DNA from: Novosphingobium sp. ST904
GTDB lineage: Bacteria; Pseudomonadota; Alphaproteobacteria; Sphingomonadales; Sphingomonadaceae
Direction of reading: 5' to 3'
NCBI RefSeq assembly: GCF_001298105.1
Contig: NZ_LGJH01000163.1
Coordinates: forward strand, 62,001 to 126,000
DNA length: 64,000 bases
Under the pieces are notes generated by a model, which ran no database searches, had not been told where the DNA came from, and was given only the letters and a program-made list of their open reading frames with translations. Both the position numbers and the translations under genes were made by a program. Position 1 is the first letter of the stretch. The number at the start of each line of letters is the position of its first letter. This document shows, one piece after another, positions 1 to 9,847 of this stretch.

Positions 1-377
1 CCGACCGCCGCATGGCGCCAGTCCCCCGCGGCCCGCCGGAGCAGCGCGAAGATCATGACGACATTGGTGCAGAGCGTGACGATCGCCCAGGCCATGGCCG
101 CCGTCAGCAGCGGCACGCCCAGCGCATGGGGCAGCACGAGCATCCAGTGGTAGACCGGCGCGTCGTAGGGGATCGGACTGATCCCCATGTAGCGGGTGCT
201 GTCCGGGGTGACGGAAAGCCCGTGGTGGACGTTGAACTGGAGCAACGCCAGCGAGCCCAGCACCAGGAGCGCGCAGGCGATCCGGCCCTGCCGGACCGAA
301 GCGGCATTGCCAAGGCCCAGGGGAGGGCGGGGCGCGGTGGCCGCGAAGGGGCGGGCCATCTCGGCGGGCGTTGCCAT
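1..377 (-). CDS. Polytopic membrane protein, 5' end only (possible GT-C glycosyltransferase)
   Basis: About 125 N-terminal residues are present; the gene runs off the left edge. It starts with MATPAEMARPF, has a basic/proline-rich cytoplasmic stretch to about residue 32, a hydrophobic helix at about 33-48, a short loop containing HGLSVTPDSTRYMG (Asp59), and two further hydrophobic helices at about 78-112. An acidic residue in the first loop after helix 1 resembles GT-C (PMT/ArnT-like) glycosyltransferases, but this is inference from a fragment. The ATG lies 4 nt after the stop of the upstream aminotransferase gene, so the two are probably co-transcribed. Confidence 0.5.
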   Translation of the reverse strand, partial: MATPAEMARPFAATAPRPPLGLGNAASVRQGRIACALLVLGSLALLQFNVHHGLSVTPDSTRYMGISPIPYDAPVYHWMLVLPHALGVPLLTAAMAWAIVTLCTNVVMIFALLRRAAGDWRHAAV

Positions 378-381
378 CGGC

Positions 382-1866
382 TCAGCCCAGCACGCGCTTG
401 ATGTTCTTGGCGACGAAGCGGACCGTGGCATCCGCCACGCCGCGCCCCAGCACGTCGTCCAGAGCGGCGAGCAGATGGTCCACCTGTGCCTCCTCGACGA
501 TGTAGGGCGGCATGAAGTGCAGCAGGTCTCGGGCGCCGGGCTGGAAATGGACGAGCACGCCGTGGCGTTCGAACAGTTCGCGCGCCACGGCGCCGATCAG
601 CACCGTCTCGTAAGTCACGAAAAGCGGGTTATTGCGTATATCTATCGCTTTTTCAGCAAGTTGCTGGCCGAAGTTCAGCTCGATTGCCTGGAAGCAGCCC
701 TTGCCGCGCAGGGATACGATCTTGCGCGGATACTTCTCGCGCAGGCGTTCCAGCCCGGCTTTCAGGTAAGCGCCGATACGTCCGGCCCGCTCGATCAGCT
801 TCTCGTCCGCGAGCACGTTGAGCGTCTCGATGCCGACCGCGCAGGATTCCCCCATGCCGCTGAAGCTGGAACTGTGCAGGTTGCAGTCCTGCTTGTTGCC
901 ATAGGCCTTGTCGAACAGGGCCTGCGAGGTGACCATGGCGCCCAGTTCGCGCTTGCCGCCGCCCAGCGTCTTGGCGAGGGTGACGACGTCGGGCACCACG
1001 TCCTCGTGCTGGAAGGCGCAGAACCTGCCGGTGCGGCCCATGCCGACCTTCACCTCGTCGAAGATCGTCAGGATGTCCTCCTGCCGGCACAGCGCCGCGA
1101 ATTCGGTGAGGAAGCCCGGGCGCGGCACTTCGCAGGAGGTGCCCCGGATGGTTTCGACGATCCCGGCGATGATCCGGTTGCCGCCTGCGGTCCGTTCCTG
1201 CCGGATCGCCTCGATCACGGATTCGATGTCTCCATAGGTGGCGAAGACGACGTTCTCCCGGGGAACGCCCATGATGAAGCCGCTCTGCACGTCGGTGGCG
1301 GTGGTGAGGGAGAGGGGGCCGTGCGTCTTGCCGTGGAAGGCGCCCCGGAAGCACAGGAACTTGGTCTTGCCCTTGGGGGTCTGCACGCGCTCGCACAGCT
1401 TCATCGCCGCTTCGTTGGCCTCGGTGCCGGATACCGCGAGGAAGGAGACGTCCAGCGGGCGGGGCAGGAACCGCGAGATGTTGTAGGCCAGCGCGCCCTG
1501 CAGCTTGTGCGGCGCGATCTTGATGCAGTCCAGCACCTTGAGTTCGTGGCAGCGGCGCTCTGCGGCGATCACGCGCGGGTGGTTGTGGCCCAGCCCGAGC
1601 ACGCCGAAACCGCCCGAATAGTCGAGGATGGTGCGGCCGTCGCGCAAGGTGATCTCGGCGCCTTGCGCGCTTTCGATATCCATGCGCGCCAGGCCGAGGA
1701 TGTCGAAGACCTGGAGCATGTACTTGTTGAGGTGCGCGGCATAGAGGTCCATCGCCGCATCGCCGTCCAGCGCGAGGCTCTGCTCCAGCGACAGCAGCTT
1801 GCGGTCTTCCGGCGCGTCCGGGCCGAGGGTCTCGATCCGGGCTTCGATCTTGGAATGTGCCGTCAC
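382..1866 (-). CDS. Class III (PLP-dependent) aminotransferase
   Basis: This 494-residue protein has the fold-type I class III aminotransferase signature. It shows VSGTEANEAA around 145-154 (PLP phosphate contact), HGKTHGPLS around 178-186, the IFDEVKVGMGRTG block with Asp270 (pyridine N), and TLAKTLGGGKRELGA with Lys299 as the Schiff-base lysine. The length is somewhat above the 420-460 residues usual for ornithine/GABA-type members because of an N-terminal extension of about 50 residues. The start is GTG at 1866, preceded by AGGAGAG about 7 nt upstream. The amino donor cannot be read from the sequence. It precedes the truncated membrane protein by 4 nt, suggesting a two-gene unit that modifies or builds an amino-containing surface compound (inference). 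Confidence 0.88.
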   Translation of the reverse strand: MTAHSKIEARIETLGPDAPEDRKLLSLEQSLALDGDAAMDLYAAHLNKYMLQVFDILGLARMDIESAQGAEITLRDGRTILDYSGGFGVLGLGHNHPRVIAAERRCHELKVLDCIKIAPHKLQGALAYNISRFLPRPLDVSFLAVSGTEANEAAMKLCERVQTPKGKTKFLCFRGAFHGKTHGPLSLTTATDVQSGFIMGVPRENVVFATYGDIESVIEAIRQERTAGGNRIIAGIVETIRGTSCEVPRPGFLTEFAALCRQEDILTIFDEVKVGMGRTGRFCAFQHEDVVPDVVTLAKTLGGGKRELGAMVTSQALFDKAYGNKQDCNLHSSSFSGMGESCAVGIETLNVLADEKLIERAGRIGAYLKAGLERLREKYPRKIVSLRGKGCFQAIELNFGQQLAEKAIDIRNNPLFVTYETVLIGAVARELFERHGVLVHFQPGARDLLHFMPPYIVEEAQVDHLLAALDDVLGRGVADATVRFVAKNIKRVLG

Positions 1867-2180
1867 GCTCGATCTCTCCTGCCATCGATATGCAAGCAGG
1901 CTACCGGGCGGGCCGGACGGCGTGTATCTACAGGACCTTATACTCCCGAATGCCCGCGCCGGAACGCATGGCCTAGCCCTCCGGGAACGGGGCTACCCCT
2001 GCCGGATAGACGGGATGGCACGCACACCGTACCGGAAGGGATGGACCTGCGCCGGTTCCGGTCATCGGTTTGTCGATTTTGCGACAACATTTGCCTCGCA
2101 AGGCGCCACGGAACCCCGTATTGGCGAAATCCGGCCCGCTGCGGGCCTTGTTGGATGGGAAGTGCAGGCGAAGCCGCGAT
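1867..2180. other. Intergenic region between aminotransferase and PBP
   Basis: These 314 bases separate divergent genes and should hold both promoters. A frame open in the direction of the PBP gene exists upstream of 2181 (ATG at 2070), but its residues look non-coding and basic, so I do not extend the gene. I see no RNA gene or clear operator. Confidence 0.4.
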
Positions 2181-4275
2181 ATGGCCTTGACGTTGGATAA
2201 CCTGAAAAGCCTGCCGGAAGGCGGGCCGGACCAGGACGACCATTCCCCCAGTTCCCCGAACCCGCCGCCTTCCGCCGAGGCGCCGCCGCGCGGCCGTTCG
2301 CGCTGGTGGTGGATTCGCGCGGGACCGCCGGCGTGCTGATGCTGTTCTTCCTGCTGATCGGCTGGCTGCTGGTGACGGCGCCGCTGTCAAAGTCGCTCCA
2401 GCCGATTTCGCCGCCGCAAGTCACGCTGCTGGCGGCGGACGGTACCCCGATCGCGCGCAACGGCGCCATCGTCGATGCGCCGGTGGAGGTGAAGAAGCTG
2501 CCGATCCACGTCACGCAGGCCTTCATCGCCATCGAGGACCGCCGGTTCTACAGCCACTGGGGCATCGATCCGCGCGGCATCGCCCGCGCCTTGTGGAGCA
2601 ACGTCAGCGGCGGCAGCACCCAGGGCGGCAGCACGATCACCCAGCAGCTCGCCAAGTTCACCTTCCTCACCTCCGAACGCAGCCTGACGCGCAAGGCGCG
2701 CGAAGTGCTGATCGCATTCTGGCTGGAAGCCTGGCTGAGCAAGGACGAGATCCTCGAACGCTACCTGTCGAACGCCTACTTCGGCGACAATACCTACGGG
2801 TTGCGGGCGGCCTCGATGCATTACTTCCACCGCAAGCCCGAGAACCTCTCGCCCGCGCAGTCGGCCATGCTGGCGGGGCTGATGAAGGCGCCTTCGCGCC
2901 TCGCGCCCACCAACAACTACGATCTTGCCGCGCAGCGCATGAAACTGGTGCTCCAGTCCATGGTCGAGGCGGGCTACATGACGCCGGAGCAGGCCCGCGC
3001 CATCCGTGCGCCGCGCCTTGACGTGCGTTCGCAGAACGACCTGCCCACCGGCACCTACTTCGCGGACTGGGCGCTGCCGCAGGCGCGCGGGCTCGACGAG
3101 GCGAGCTATGCCGCGCAGACCTACAAGACCACGCTCGATTCCCGTCTCCAGGCCGCGCGCGCCGCGCCATCGAGAATGCGCCGCTGGGCAAGGCGCAAGT
3201 TGCGCTGGTGGCGATGCGGCCCAATGGCGAGGTCGTGGCCATGGTCGGCGGGCGCGACTATGCCAAGTCGCCGTTCAACCGCGTGACGCAGGCCCGGCGC
3301 CAGCCGGGTTCGACGTTCAAGCTCTTCGTCTATCTTGCCGCGCTCGATGACGGCTGGAAGCCGACCGACACGATCGAGAACACCCCGTTCGAAATCGGCT
3401 ACTATCGCCCGCAGAACGCCGGCGGCGCCTATTCGCAGACGATCACGCTGGCCGATGCCTTCGCCCATTCGAGCAATGTGGCGGCCGTGCGCCTGTTCCA
3501 GAAAGTGGGCGACAAGGCGGTGATCGACATGGCGCGCAAGCTCGGCGTCACCGCGCCGCTGCCGCATGGCGATCCCAGCCTCGCGCTCGGCACGTCCAGC
3601 ATGACGCTGATGGAACTGACGGCGGCCTATGCGGGCGTGGCCGGCAATCGCTTCCCGGTCGCGCCGACGGCGTTCAAGGCCAAGGAGGAGGGCTGGTTCG
3701 ACGGGCTCATCAGCGGCCGCCGCAGCCTGTCGCAGAGCGAGCACGACGATATCGAGACCTTGCTGCGCGGCGCCGTCAATCGCGGCACCGGGCGCGGCGC
3801 CCGGCTGCAAACCGCGAACTACGGCAAGACCGGCACCAGCCAGGAGAACCGCGATGCGCTGTTCGTGGGCTATGCCAAGGATCTCGTGGTCGGCGTGTGG
3901 GTTGGCAATGACGACAATACGCCGCTCAAGGGGGTTTCCGGCGGCACGATTCCGGCCCGTATCTGGCGCGATTTCATGCAGCAGGCGCTGGGCGAGCGCG
4001 CCGCGCCGCGTCCCCGTGCAACCGGGAGCCCCGATCCCGAAGGCCCGGTCCAGCCGCTCGACGTGCCGGATATCGGCGATATACCGCTGGGCGATTCCAG
4101 CTTGCGCGTGGAGGAGGGCAAGGCGGTGCTCTCCACCCAGATCGGCGGCGCTCCGGTGGACGTGAAGCTGGACGAGAAGGGGCTCCAGATCGACGGGCGG
4201 CAGGTCATCGAGCAACTGGTGCAGCCACGCCGCACCGATCCGGCACCTGCCGCTTCGTCTTCGCCGCAACCCTAG
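2181..4275 (+). pseudogene. Class A penicillin-binding protein (PBP1A family), two frameshifts
   Basis: Bifunctional peptidoglycan glycosyltransferase/DD-transpeptidase, anchored in the inner membrane. The cytoplasmic N-terminus (MALTLDNLKSLPEG, then a WWW motif) is in one frame. The membrane helix and the GT51 domain (EDRRFYSHWGIDPRG, QGGSTITQQLAKFTF, KDEILERYLSNAYFG) are in a second frame. The transpeptidase domain (PGSTFKLF = SxxK, SSN, GKTGTSQENRDALF = KTG) is in a third. Each switch is explained by one missing base, near 2321 (GGG run) and near 3160 (GC-repeat). All catalytic motifs are present and no other stops occur, so sequence error is more likely than decay. The start at 2181 has a weak ribosome site; GTG 2306 is the alternative if the first frameshift is real. 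Confidence 0.85.
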
Positions 4276-4287
4276 GTTTGCTCAGGC

Positions 4288-5411
4288 CTAGTTCGTAGCA
4301 ATCCGGGGCCGCAAAGCCCGGAATGGCTCGATCCGGTAGCGGATCGTGTAGCCCATGTGGTCGGAAAGCATCCGGCCGTCCGGTTCGCGGCCGAAGGGCA
4401 CTTCCGCGCCCACCGGCACGATGCGCGCGTTCGTGCGTCGAAGGCGAATTGCAGATCGCGTGCGTGCTCGCGGATCGCGGCGAGATCGGCGTTCCGGGCG
4501 GGATCGTCAGACGCGCCGGGGAGAAGGCTCCGGCTGAGGGCATCGCGCACCGGCAGTCCGTTCACCTCGCCCAGCGCCGTGCGGAGCAGGGCCGCGCGGC
4601 GGGGGCGCTGGCCCTGGTTGAAGTCTCCCGCCACCACCACCGGCAATCCGCGCGCATGTGCCCTTGCGAGAAATGCGCCGAGGAAGGCCGCCTGTCGTCC
4701 GAAAGCGGCGGTGGTGCGGGCCTTGGGCGCTCCCGATGCGCTCTGGCAGTTGAGATGCGTGGTCGCCACCAGCACGGGGCCGCGATCCGGGGTTTCCAGT
4801 TCGGCGATCAGCACGCCCTTGGCGGCAAGACAGTCGTACCCGGCGCAGTCCTCCGGCGGGAAGGCGGCGCGCTCCACGCCCAGCACGGGAAAGTCGGAAA
4901 GCAGGACGAGCCCGCTGTCCACCACTGCCATGCTGGTTTCGCCCAGATGCCAGTCGCGACCGCCTGAATGCGAGGGCGCGCGCCGGGCGTAGGGGCCTTC
5001 GATCACGAAGGGATATCCGGCACGCCGCCCGATCGCCTTGGCATCGGCGGTGAAGGCTTCCTGCAGGACGACGACATGTGGCTGGCGCCCTTCGCGCCGC
5101 ATCCCCGCCAGCCGCTCGGCGATGCGGCGGAGCGCCTGGGGGCGGTTGCTGGCAAGCGGCCAGGGCAGGCCCTTGACGTTGTAGGTGAGGATGGAAATCG
5201 TGCCCGGCTCCCTTGCTCCCGCCGTTGCTGGCTCCGGCAGCGGCGCCGCCGCGATCGGGACCGGATCGCGCGGTTCCCCCCCGATGGCGCCGCCAAGGCC
5301 GAGCGCGGCGGCGAGCGGCACCGCCAGCCAGACCGGCCGGCGGTCTCTTGCGGTCCAGCGGACCGATGCTTTCAAGAACTCCCTTGCGTGCCTGCCCCTG
5401 TGCAAGATCAT
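4288..5411 (-). pseudogene. Endonuclease/exonuclease/phosphatase-family protein, C-terminal frameshift
   Basis: Predicted exported or membrane-anchored member of the DNase I-like metal-dependent phosphoesterase fold. The hydrophobic segment at about 28-45 (VWLAVPLAAALGLGG) looks like a signal anchor. EEP motifs follow in order: ILTYNVKGLPW, VVVLQEAF (metal Glu), ATTHLNCQSA and VVVAGDFNQ. The catalytic SDH motif appears only after restoring one base near 4432: the corrected frame reads MLSDHMGYTIRYRI and stops at 4288-4290. Uncorrected, the frame ends at 4272 with a Cys/Ser/Arg-rich tail typical of a wrong frame. The substrate (nucleic acid, inositol phosphate or lipid) cannot be assigned. It is convergent with the PBP gene and lies downstream of the secreted protein gene at 5469-6311 on the same strand. 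Confidence 0.78.
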
Positions 5412-5468
5412 GGTCGTCCCCTGTTCCGCCGTTTCCTGCCGGGCGGTCCGGCAGGGCGATGATCGGAT

Positions 5469-6311
5469 CTACGGCTTCCTTCCGCTCTTCACCGGAGGAA
5501 CCCTGCTCGCCACCATTTCCAGCGTCTTGCGCTCGATAGACCATATGACCCGCGGCTCGTCCGGGGCCCAGCCGATGGCCTGGCCGCCGGTCGGCATGGC
5601 GATCGTCGCCACATGTTCGAGCACGCCGCCCTGCCTGGGAACCCGGACCGCATAGATTTCCGGCAGATCGTGGCCGGTCACGTAGAGCAAGCCGTCCTTG
5701 CCCCACGAACCGCCCGAGGAACTGCGCGGGGCCATGCGGGAAAGCACGGTCTCCGGGAAGGTCCAGAGGCCGGTTTCCTCGAACCGGTCGTTCATCCTGA
5801 CAAGTGTGGTGGCGCGGTGATCGCGGCCCGGCTCGCCGCCCTTGCCGTCGTAATTGGCGTAGCAGGCCCACCAGCTGCCCTCGTGGCGGACGAACCATGT
5901 CAGCGAGCCGTGGCCATGGCCCAGGGCATGGCTGCGCAGCGGTTTCAGGTTGGCCGCGTCGAACCACAGCACCTGGCTGTCCATCGGAACCTGCGGATAG
6001 TTCGAGGCCGCGCAGACCAGTTCGGAACCGTCCAGTTCGCAGCTGTTGAGATGCGGGTAGATCACCGGATCGCCGCTCCAGTGCGCGACGCGCCGGGCGC
6101 TCGCGGCGTCATAACGGGCGACCTCGTGATCGCCCACGGCATAGACGGAGCCATGGCCGCCGGCCGCGCCCTGCCGGGCTTCGGGGGCGGCGATGCGGCG
6201 CAGTTCGGTTGCGGCGGGAAGCGGCGCGCCGGGCGCCGCGCCGGAGACCGCGACAGCGGGAGGCAGGGCAAGAGCCAGGCTTTGGGCAAGCGCGAGCACG
6301 GCGAAGATCAT
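5469..6311 (-). CDS. Secreted protein of unknown function, possibly beta-propeller-like
   Basis: This 280-residue protein starts MIFAVLALAQSLALALPPAVAVSGA, a clear signal peptide. The mature part has regularly spaced aromatic and Gly-Asp patterns (HGSVYAVGDHEVARYD, CAASNYPQVPMDSQVLWFD, LLYVTGHDLPEIYAV, AIGWAPDEPRVIW). These resemble strands of a repeated-beta-sheet (propeller) fold, but I recognise no named family. The start at 6311 was chosen because translation further upstream is arginine-rich and has no hydrophobic character. It lies 57 bases upstream of the EEP-family gene on the same strand, so the two may be co-transcribed and both act outside the cytoplasm. Confidence 0.6.
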   Translation of the reverse strand: MIFAVLALAQSLALALPPAVAVSGAAPGAPLPAATELRRIAAPEARQGAAGGHGSVYAVGDHEVARYDAASARRVAHWSGDPVIYPHLNSCELDGSELVCAASNYPQVPMDSQVLWFDAANLKPLRSHALGHGHGSLTWFVRHEGSWWACYANYDGKGGEPGRDHRATTLVRMNDRFEETGLWTFPETVLSRMAPRSSSGGSWGKDGLLYVTGHDLPEIYAVRVPRQGGVLEHVATIAMPTGGQAIGWAPDEPRVIWSIERKTLEMVASRVPPVKSGRKP

Positions 6312-6542
6312 GGGCGTGCCCCGATTCCGGCGCAGAAATGGCGGGTCGGTTCGTCGATCATGTTCTGCCCCCTCGCTCGAACGATGGATGCGGCAGGATA
6401 CCACGAAAGCGGCAAGGGCATCGAGACCTTGCCTCCCTCACGGCGCCTTCGATGCCGCCCAGGGCTCGATAGGCTCCGCAAGTGACGGGACGATCACCGT
6501 TTGATGATGGTTTCGCGACAGGTCGCCCCGCCGCTCTGCCGC

Positions 6543-6854
6543 TTATCCTTCGACGACCGAGCTGATGCGGTGGAAGAAGGGATGGTGCGGCGTGGCGCCG
6601 TGGGCGATCTGGGTGAACATTCCCTCTCCCAGGTTGGGCAGCTTCGATTCCACCCCGCAGACTTCCTCGCCGCCGCGCACGTCGATATGGGCGTGGAGCT
6701 TGCCGTCGAATTCCAGCCCGATGTCCACCGCGTGCGGAAACTCGGCGCGGAGCATCTCCAGCACCCGGTTCAGACGGTCGGTGAGGGGCTCATCCGAGGA
6801 GGCACCGGAGAGCGACGAACCATCGATCGAGTAGAGGGATGCATCCTTGCGCAT
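6543..6854 (-). CDS. Small conserved-looking hypothetical protein (103 aa)
   Basis: The protein begins MRKDASLYSIDG and has a central amphipathic segment (DRLNRVLEMLRAEFP), followed by a compact mixed region (AVDIGLEFDGKLHAHIDVRGGEEVCGVESKLPNLGEGMF). There is no signal peptide or membrane helix. The start has a purine-rich site (GGAGGC) about 7 nt upstream. The coding pattern, with G/C in third positions, supports a real gene. It is on the same strand as the glutathione S-transferase-like gene upstream but separated by about 100 bases. No function can be proposed. Confidence 0.5.
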   Translation of the reverse strand: MRKDASLYSIDGSSLSGASSDEPLTDRLNRVLEMLRAEFPHAVDIGLEFDGKLHAHIDVRGGEEVCGVESKLPNLGEGMFTQIAHGATPHHPFFHRISSVVEG

Positions 6855-6955
6855 GGGGGCGCCTCCTTGGGAACTGAGGGATAGTGCGGATCGGAATACA
6901 GCTTACCTGTATTTGCCCGAGAGGGAACAGCCCAAAGTTGCCGCGGGAGTCCCGA

Positions 6956-7908
6956 TCAGGATCGTCCGTGCGGCGTGTCGAGGTCAAGTATCGGGCCCTT
7001 GGGCACAATCCCGGTTGGATTGATGCCGCGATGGCTTTCGTAATAATGGCCCTTGATGTGCTGGAAGTTCACCGTCGGCGCGATGCCCGGCGTCTGGTAG
7101 ATGTCGCGCAGGTAGTCTTGCAGGGCGGGATAATCGAATATCCGCCGCACGTTGCACTTGAAGTGACCGACGTAGACGGCATCGAAGCGGACCAGCGTGG
7201 TGAAAAGGCGGATATCGGCCTCTGTCAGCCTGTCTCCCACCAGAAAGCGGCTGCGGGAGAGCCGTTGCTCCAGCCAGTCCAGCGAATCGAACAGCGGCGC
7301 GAGGGCTTCCTCGTAGGCATCCTGGCTGGTGGCGAAGCCGGCCTTGTAGACGCCGTTGTTCACTGTGTCGTAGACCCGCGCGTTCACCGCGTCGATCTCG
7401 GCACGCAGGGCTTCGGGATAGAAGTCCCCCGGCGCGGCGCCGAGCCCGTCGAACGCCTCGTTGAACATGCGGATGATCTCGGAGGATTCGTTGTTCACGA
7501 TCGTCCCGGTCTGCCTGTCCCAGAGCACGGGCACGGTGACGCGGCCGCTGTAGGCGGGATCGGCGGCGGTATAGACCTGGTGGAGATAGTCGGCGCGGTT
7601 GACGGGATCGGGAATGACTCCGGGCGCATCGGCGAAGGTCCAGCCCTTTTCGAGCATGACCCAGTTCACCACGGAGATCGGGACGAGCGCTTCCAGCCCC
7701 TTGAGCGCGCGCACGATCAGGGTGCGGTGGGCCCAGGGACAGGCAAGGCTGACATAGAGGTGATACGCCCGGCCTCGGCCTTGAAACCGGATGCACCGTC
7801 AGCGGAGATCCAGCCGCGATAGGCGGAATCCTTGCGGATGAAGCGGCCGCCGGTGGACTTCGTGTCGTACCAGACATCGTGCCACTGGCCTTCGATCAGC
7901 ATTCCCAT
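6956..7908 (-). pseudogene. Glutathionyl-hydroquinone reductase (YqjG/ECM4 family), frameshifted
   Basis: Xi-class GST-like enzyme that reduces glutathionyl-hydroquinones in the cytosol (family knowledge: E. coli YqjG, Sphingobium PcpF). The N-terminus (MGMLIEGQWHDVWYDTKSTG, then FIRKDSAYRGWI) and the rest (NNESSEIIRMFNEAFDG, RFLVGDRLTEADIRLFTT, HFKCNVRRI) lie in two frames. One missing base near 7766 separates them. Restored, the junction reads GRYHLYVSLACPWAHRT, containing the catalytic-cysteine CPWAHR motif. The total of about 317 residues matches the family. It seems to stand alone, with no quinone-degradation genes nearby. Confidence 0.85.
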
Positions 7909-8003
7909 GGTCAGGCTCCCGCAAGGATGGACAGGGCCGCTCTATCGCTCCCGCGCGGCGACATGTCCATGACATGCGAGCGGGGCAAGCGGGCTGCGAA
8001 GGT

Positions 8004-8288
8004 TCAGGCCCCGCGCGAGGAACGGCCGCGCCAGATCAGCCAGGCGACATTGGCCCACGCGCCCACGGTGAGCTGCCCGGCCCAGGCAACCGTGCCGTAG
8101 CCCCAGCCCGATGCCGCCGCGTCGATTCCCAGCACCAGCACCACGAGCGTCCAGCCGCCGATGCGGGCGAGGCGGGTTTCCCGCTGGGTCAGCGCCCGCC
8201 CGGCAAGGTCGCGCTGGTGGCGCTTCATCGACAGGGCCAGCGCGGCGAAGGCGCCGCCGGCAAGGACGATGCAAAGGAGCTGGATCAT
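8004..8288 (-). CDS. DUF3325-type small membrane protein
   Basis: This 94-residue protein starts MIQLLCIVLAGGAFAALALSM. It contains two to three hydrophobic helices joined by a basic loop (KRHQRDLAGRALTQRETRLAR). Its size, topology and position as last gene of a DUF3649–PepSY–DUF3325 unit match the DUF3325 family, which accompanies PepSY membrane proteins in iron-uptake loci. Its ATG overlaps the PepSY gene stop (ATGA at 8285-8288), indicating translational coupling. Function is unknown; an accessory role to the PepSY protein is inferred. Confidence 0.72.
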   Translation of the reverse strand: MIQLLCIVLAGGAFAALALSMKRHQRDLAGRALTQRETRLARIGGWTLVVLVLGIDAAASGWGYGTVAWAGQLTVGAWANVAWLIWRGRSSRGA

Positions 8289-9847
8289 GCCGTCACCGCC
8301 GTCTGGTTCCTGCGCCGGGCGGGGCGGGGCCCCTCCGCGCGTTTGCGGGCCGCCTTGCGCGCGCCCATCGCGAAGCCCGCCGCCAGCAGCAGCATGACCG
8401 TGTCGAACGAGACGAACAGCCAGTCCCCCGCGAGCAGGCTGACCGGCAGCCCGCGTGAGGTCGTCAGCGCATTGACCAGCGGCACGGCGGCGAACAGCGC
8501 GGCGACAAGGCCGAGCGCTTCCGGCCAGGCGCGGGCCGAGGGGCGCACCAGCGCCCAGAGCAGCACCGCGAGCCAGGCGAGGAACAGGCTGTCGATCTCG
8601 CGCTCGGCACGCTCCGCAAGGTCCAGCGGCAGCAGGCGGTTCGCCAGGAAGTATGTCGCAAGGCCCGCAGGGAAGCCCGCGACCGTGGCGATGTTGAGCT
8701 TCTCCACGAGGCGGAACCCGAAGTGCGGGCGAGCGGGATCGGGCAGCTTGGCCCGGCGCTTGACCGTCCAGAGCACGAGCCCGCTGCCGACCATGATGGT
8801 GCCGCCGAGGCCGGAGAGGAAGTAGAGCCAGCGCAGGCCGTATCGGGCGTAGCGCCCGGCGTGGAGACCGATCATCACGCTCTCGGTGGCGAGCGCGGCG
8901 CCCTTGGCCATGCTGGCATCCACCGGGCGGCCGGTGACGCCGCCGAACGAGATTTCCTCGCCCCGCGAACCGATGGCGCCTTCCGCCGCGCGGGTCACGC
9001 CGATCCTGGCGGTGGCGTCTCCGGGGTTGGAGATGTTGAGGTAGCCCACCCGCTTGCCGCCCCACCGGGCGGAGGCCGTCTGCATGATCGGCGCGATGGC
9101 GGCCAGCGGCGCGGGGCTGCCGCTGCGGGCCACGTCCTCGGTCCGGCCGAAGACGGCGTCCTGGAAGGTGGCGCGATCGGCATAGTTGGCGGCGATGCCC
9201 CAGGGCATGTACATGACCGCCAGCGTGACCAGCCCGGTGAAGGTGATCATCAGGTGGAAGGGCAGGGCGATCACGGCGGTCACGTTATGCGCGTCCAGCC
9301 AGGAGCGCTGCCCCTTGTTGAAGCGCAGCATGAAGAAGTCCGCGAAGATTTTCTTGTGCGTGATGATGCCCGAAAGGATCGCCACCAGCATGAACATCGC
9401 CGCCAGTCCCACGAGATAGCGGGCCCAGAGCACCGGCATGTAGTGCAGGTCGAAGTGGAAGCGGTAGAGGAAGAAGCCGCCGCGCGTCTCGCGGGTGGAG
9501 ACTTCCTTGCCGGTCTGGTCGAGCAGGGCACTGGTTTCGCCGCGCTTTGCGGGCGCGCTGCCTTCGCCGGGCTGCCAGTAGACCTGCGTGGTGGCGCTGC
9601 GGCTGTTGGGCAGCGAGATGTACCAGCTCGCCGCATCGGGGGCCGTTCGCTGCAGGAACCGTACCGCGCCTTGCGCCGAGGCGACCGGATCGGCACCGCC
9701 GGTGATCTCCGGCTGCATCCAGCGGGTGATCTCGTCCTGGAAATAGGCCGAGGTGCCGGTGGCGAACATGGCGAACAGCAGCCAGCCCAGCAGCAGCCCG
9801 GTCCAGGTGTGGAGCAGCGCCATCGACTGGCGCAGGCCTTCCTTCAC
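8285..9847 (-). CDS. PepSY-associated transmembrane protein (iron-regulated reductase/uptake type)
   Basis: This inner-membrane protein of about 520 residues starts KEGLRQSMALLHTWTGLLLG, the typical first helix of the PepSY_TM family (conserved HxWxG). Further helices lie at LVGLAAMFMLVAILSGIITH, ALPFHLMITFTGLVTLAVMY and near the C-terminus. A large periplasmic loop sits between the first and second helices. PepSY_TM proteins near siderophore receptors are thought to help release or reduce iron at the inner membrane; that is family knowledge, not shown here. The start is GTG at 9847, overlapping the DUF3649 stop (GTGA). Longer upstream reading in this frame is out-of-phase DUF3649 sequence. 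Confidence 0.82.
   Translation of the reverse strand: MKEGLRQSMALLHTWTGLLLGWLLFAMFATGTSAYFQDEITRWMQPEITGGADPVASAQGAVRFLQRTAPDAASWYISLPNSRSATTQVYWQPGEGSAPAKRGETSALLDQTGKEVSTRETRGGFFLYRFHFDLHYMPVLWARYLVGLAAMFMLVAILSGIITHKKIFADFFMLRFNKGQRSWLDAHNVTAVIALPFHLMITFTGLVTLAVMYMPWGIAANYADRATFQDAVFGRTEDVARSGSPAPLAAIAPIMQTASARWGGKRVGYLNISNPGDATARIGVTRAAEGAIGSRGEEISFGGVTGRPVDASMAKGAALATESVMIGLHAGRYARYGLRWLYFLSGLGGTIMVGSGLVLWTVKRRAKLPDPARPHFGFRLVEKLNIATVAGFPAGLATYFLANRLLPLDLAERAEREIDSLFLAWLAVLLWALVRPSARAWPEALGLVAALFAAVPLVNALTTSRGLPVSLLAGDWLFVSFDTVMLLLAAGFAMGARKAARKRAEGPRPARRRNQTAVTA

Noticed and set aside
196..2190. 664-codon open frame on the plus strand
   Set aside because: It is antisense to the class III aminotransferase, whose motifs are complete; the plus-strand translation has no family features and is a GC-rich mirror frame.
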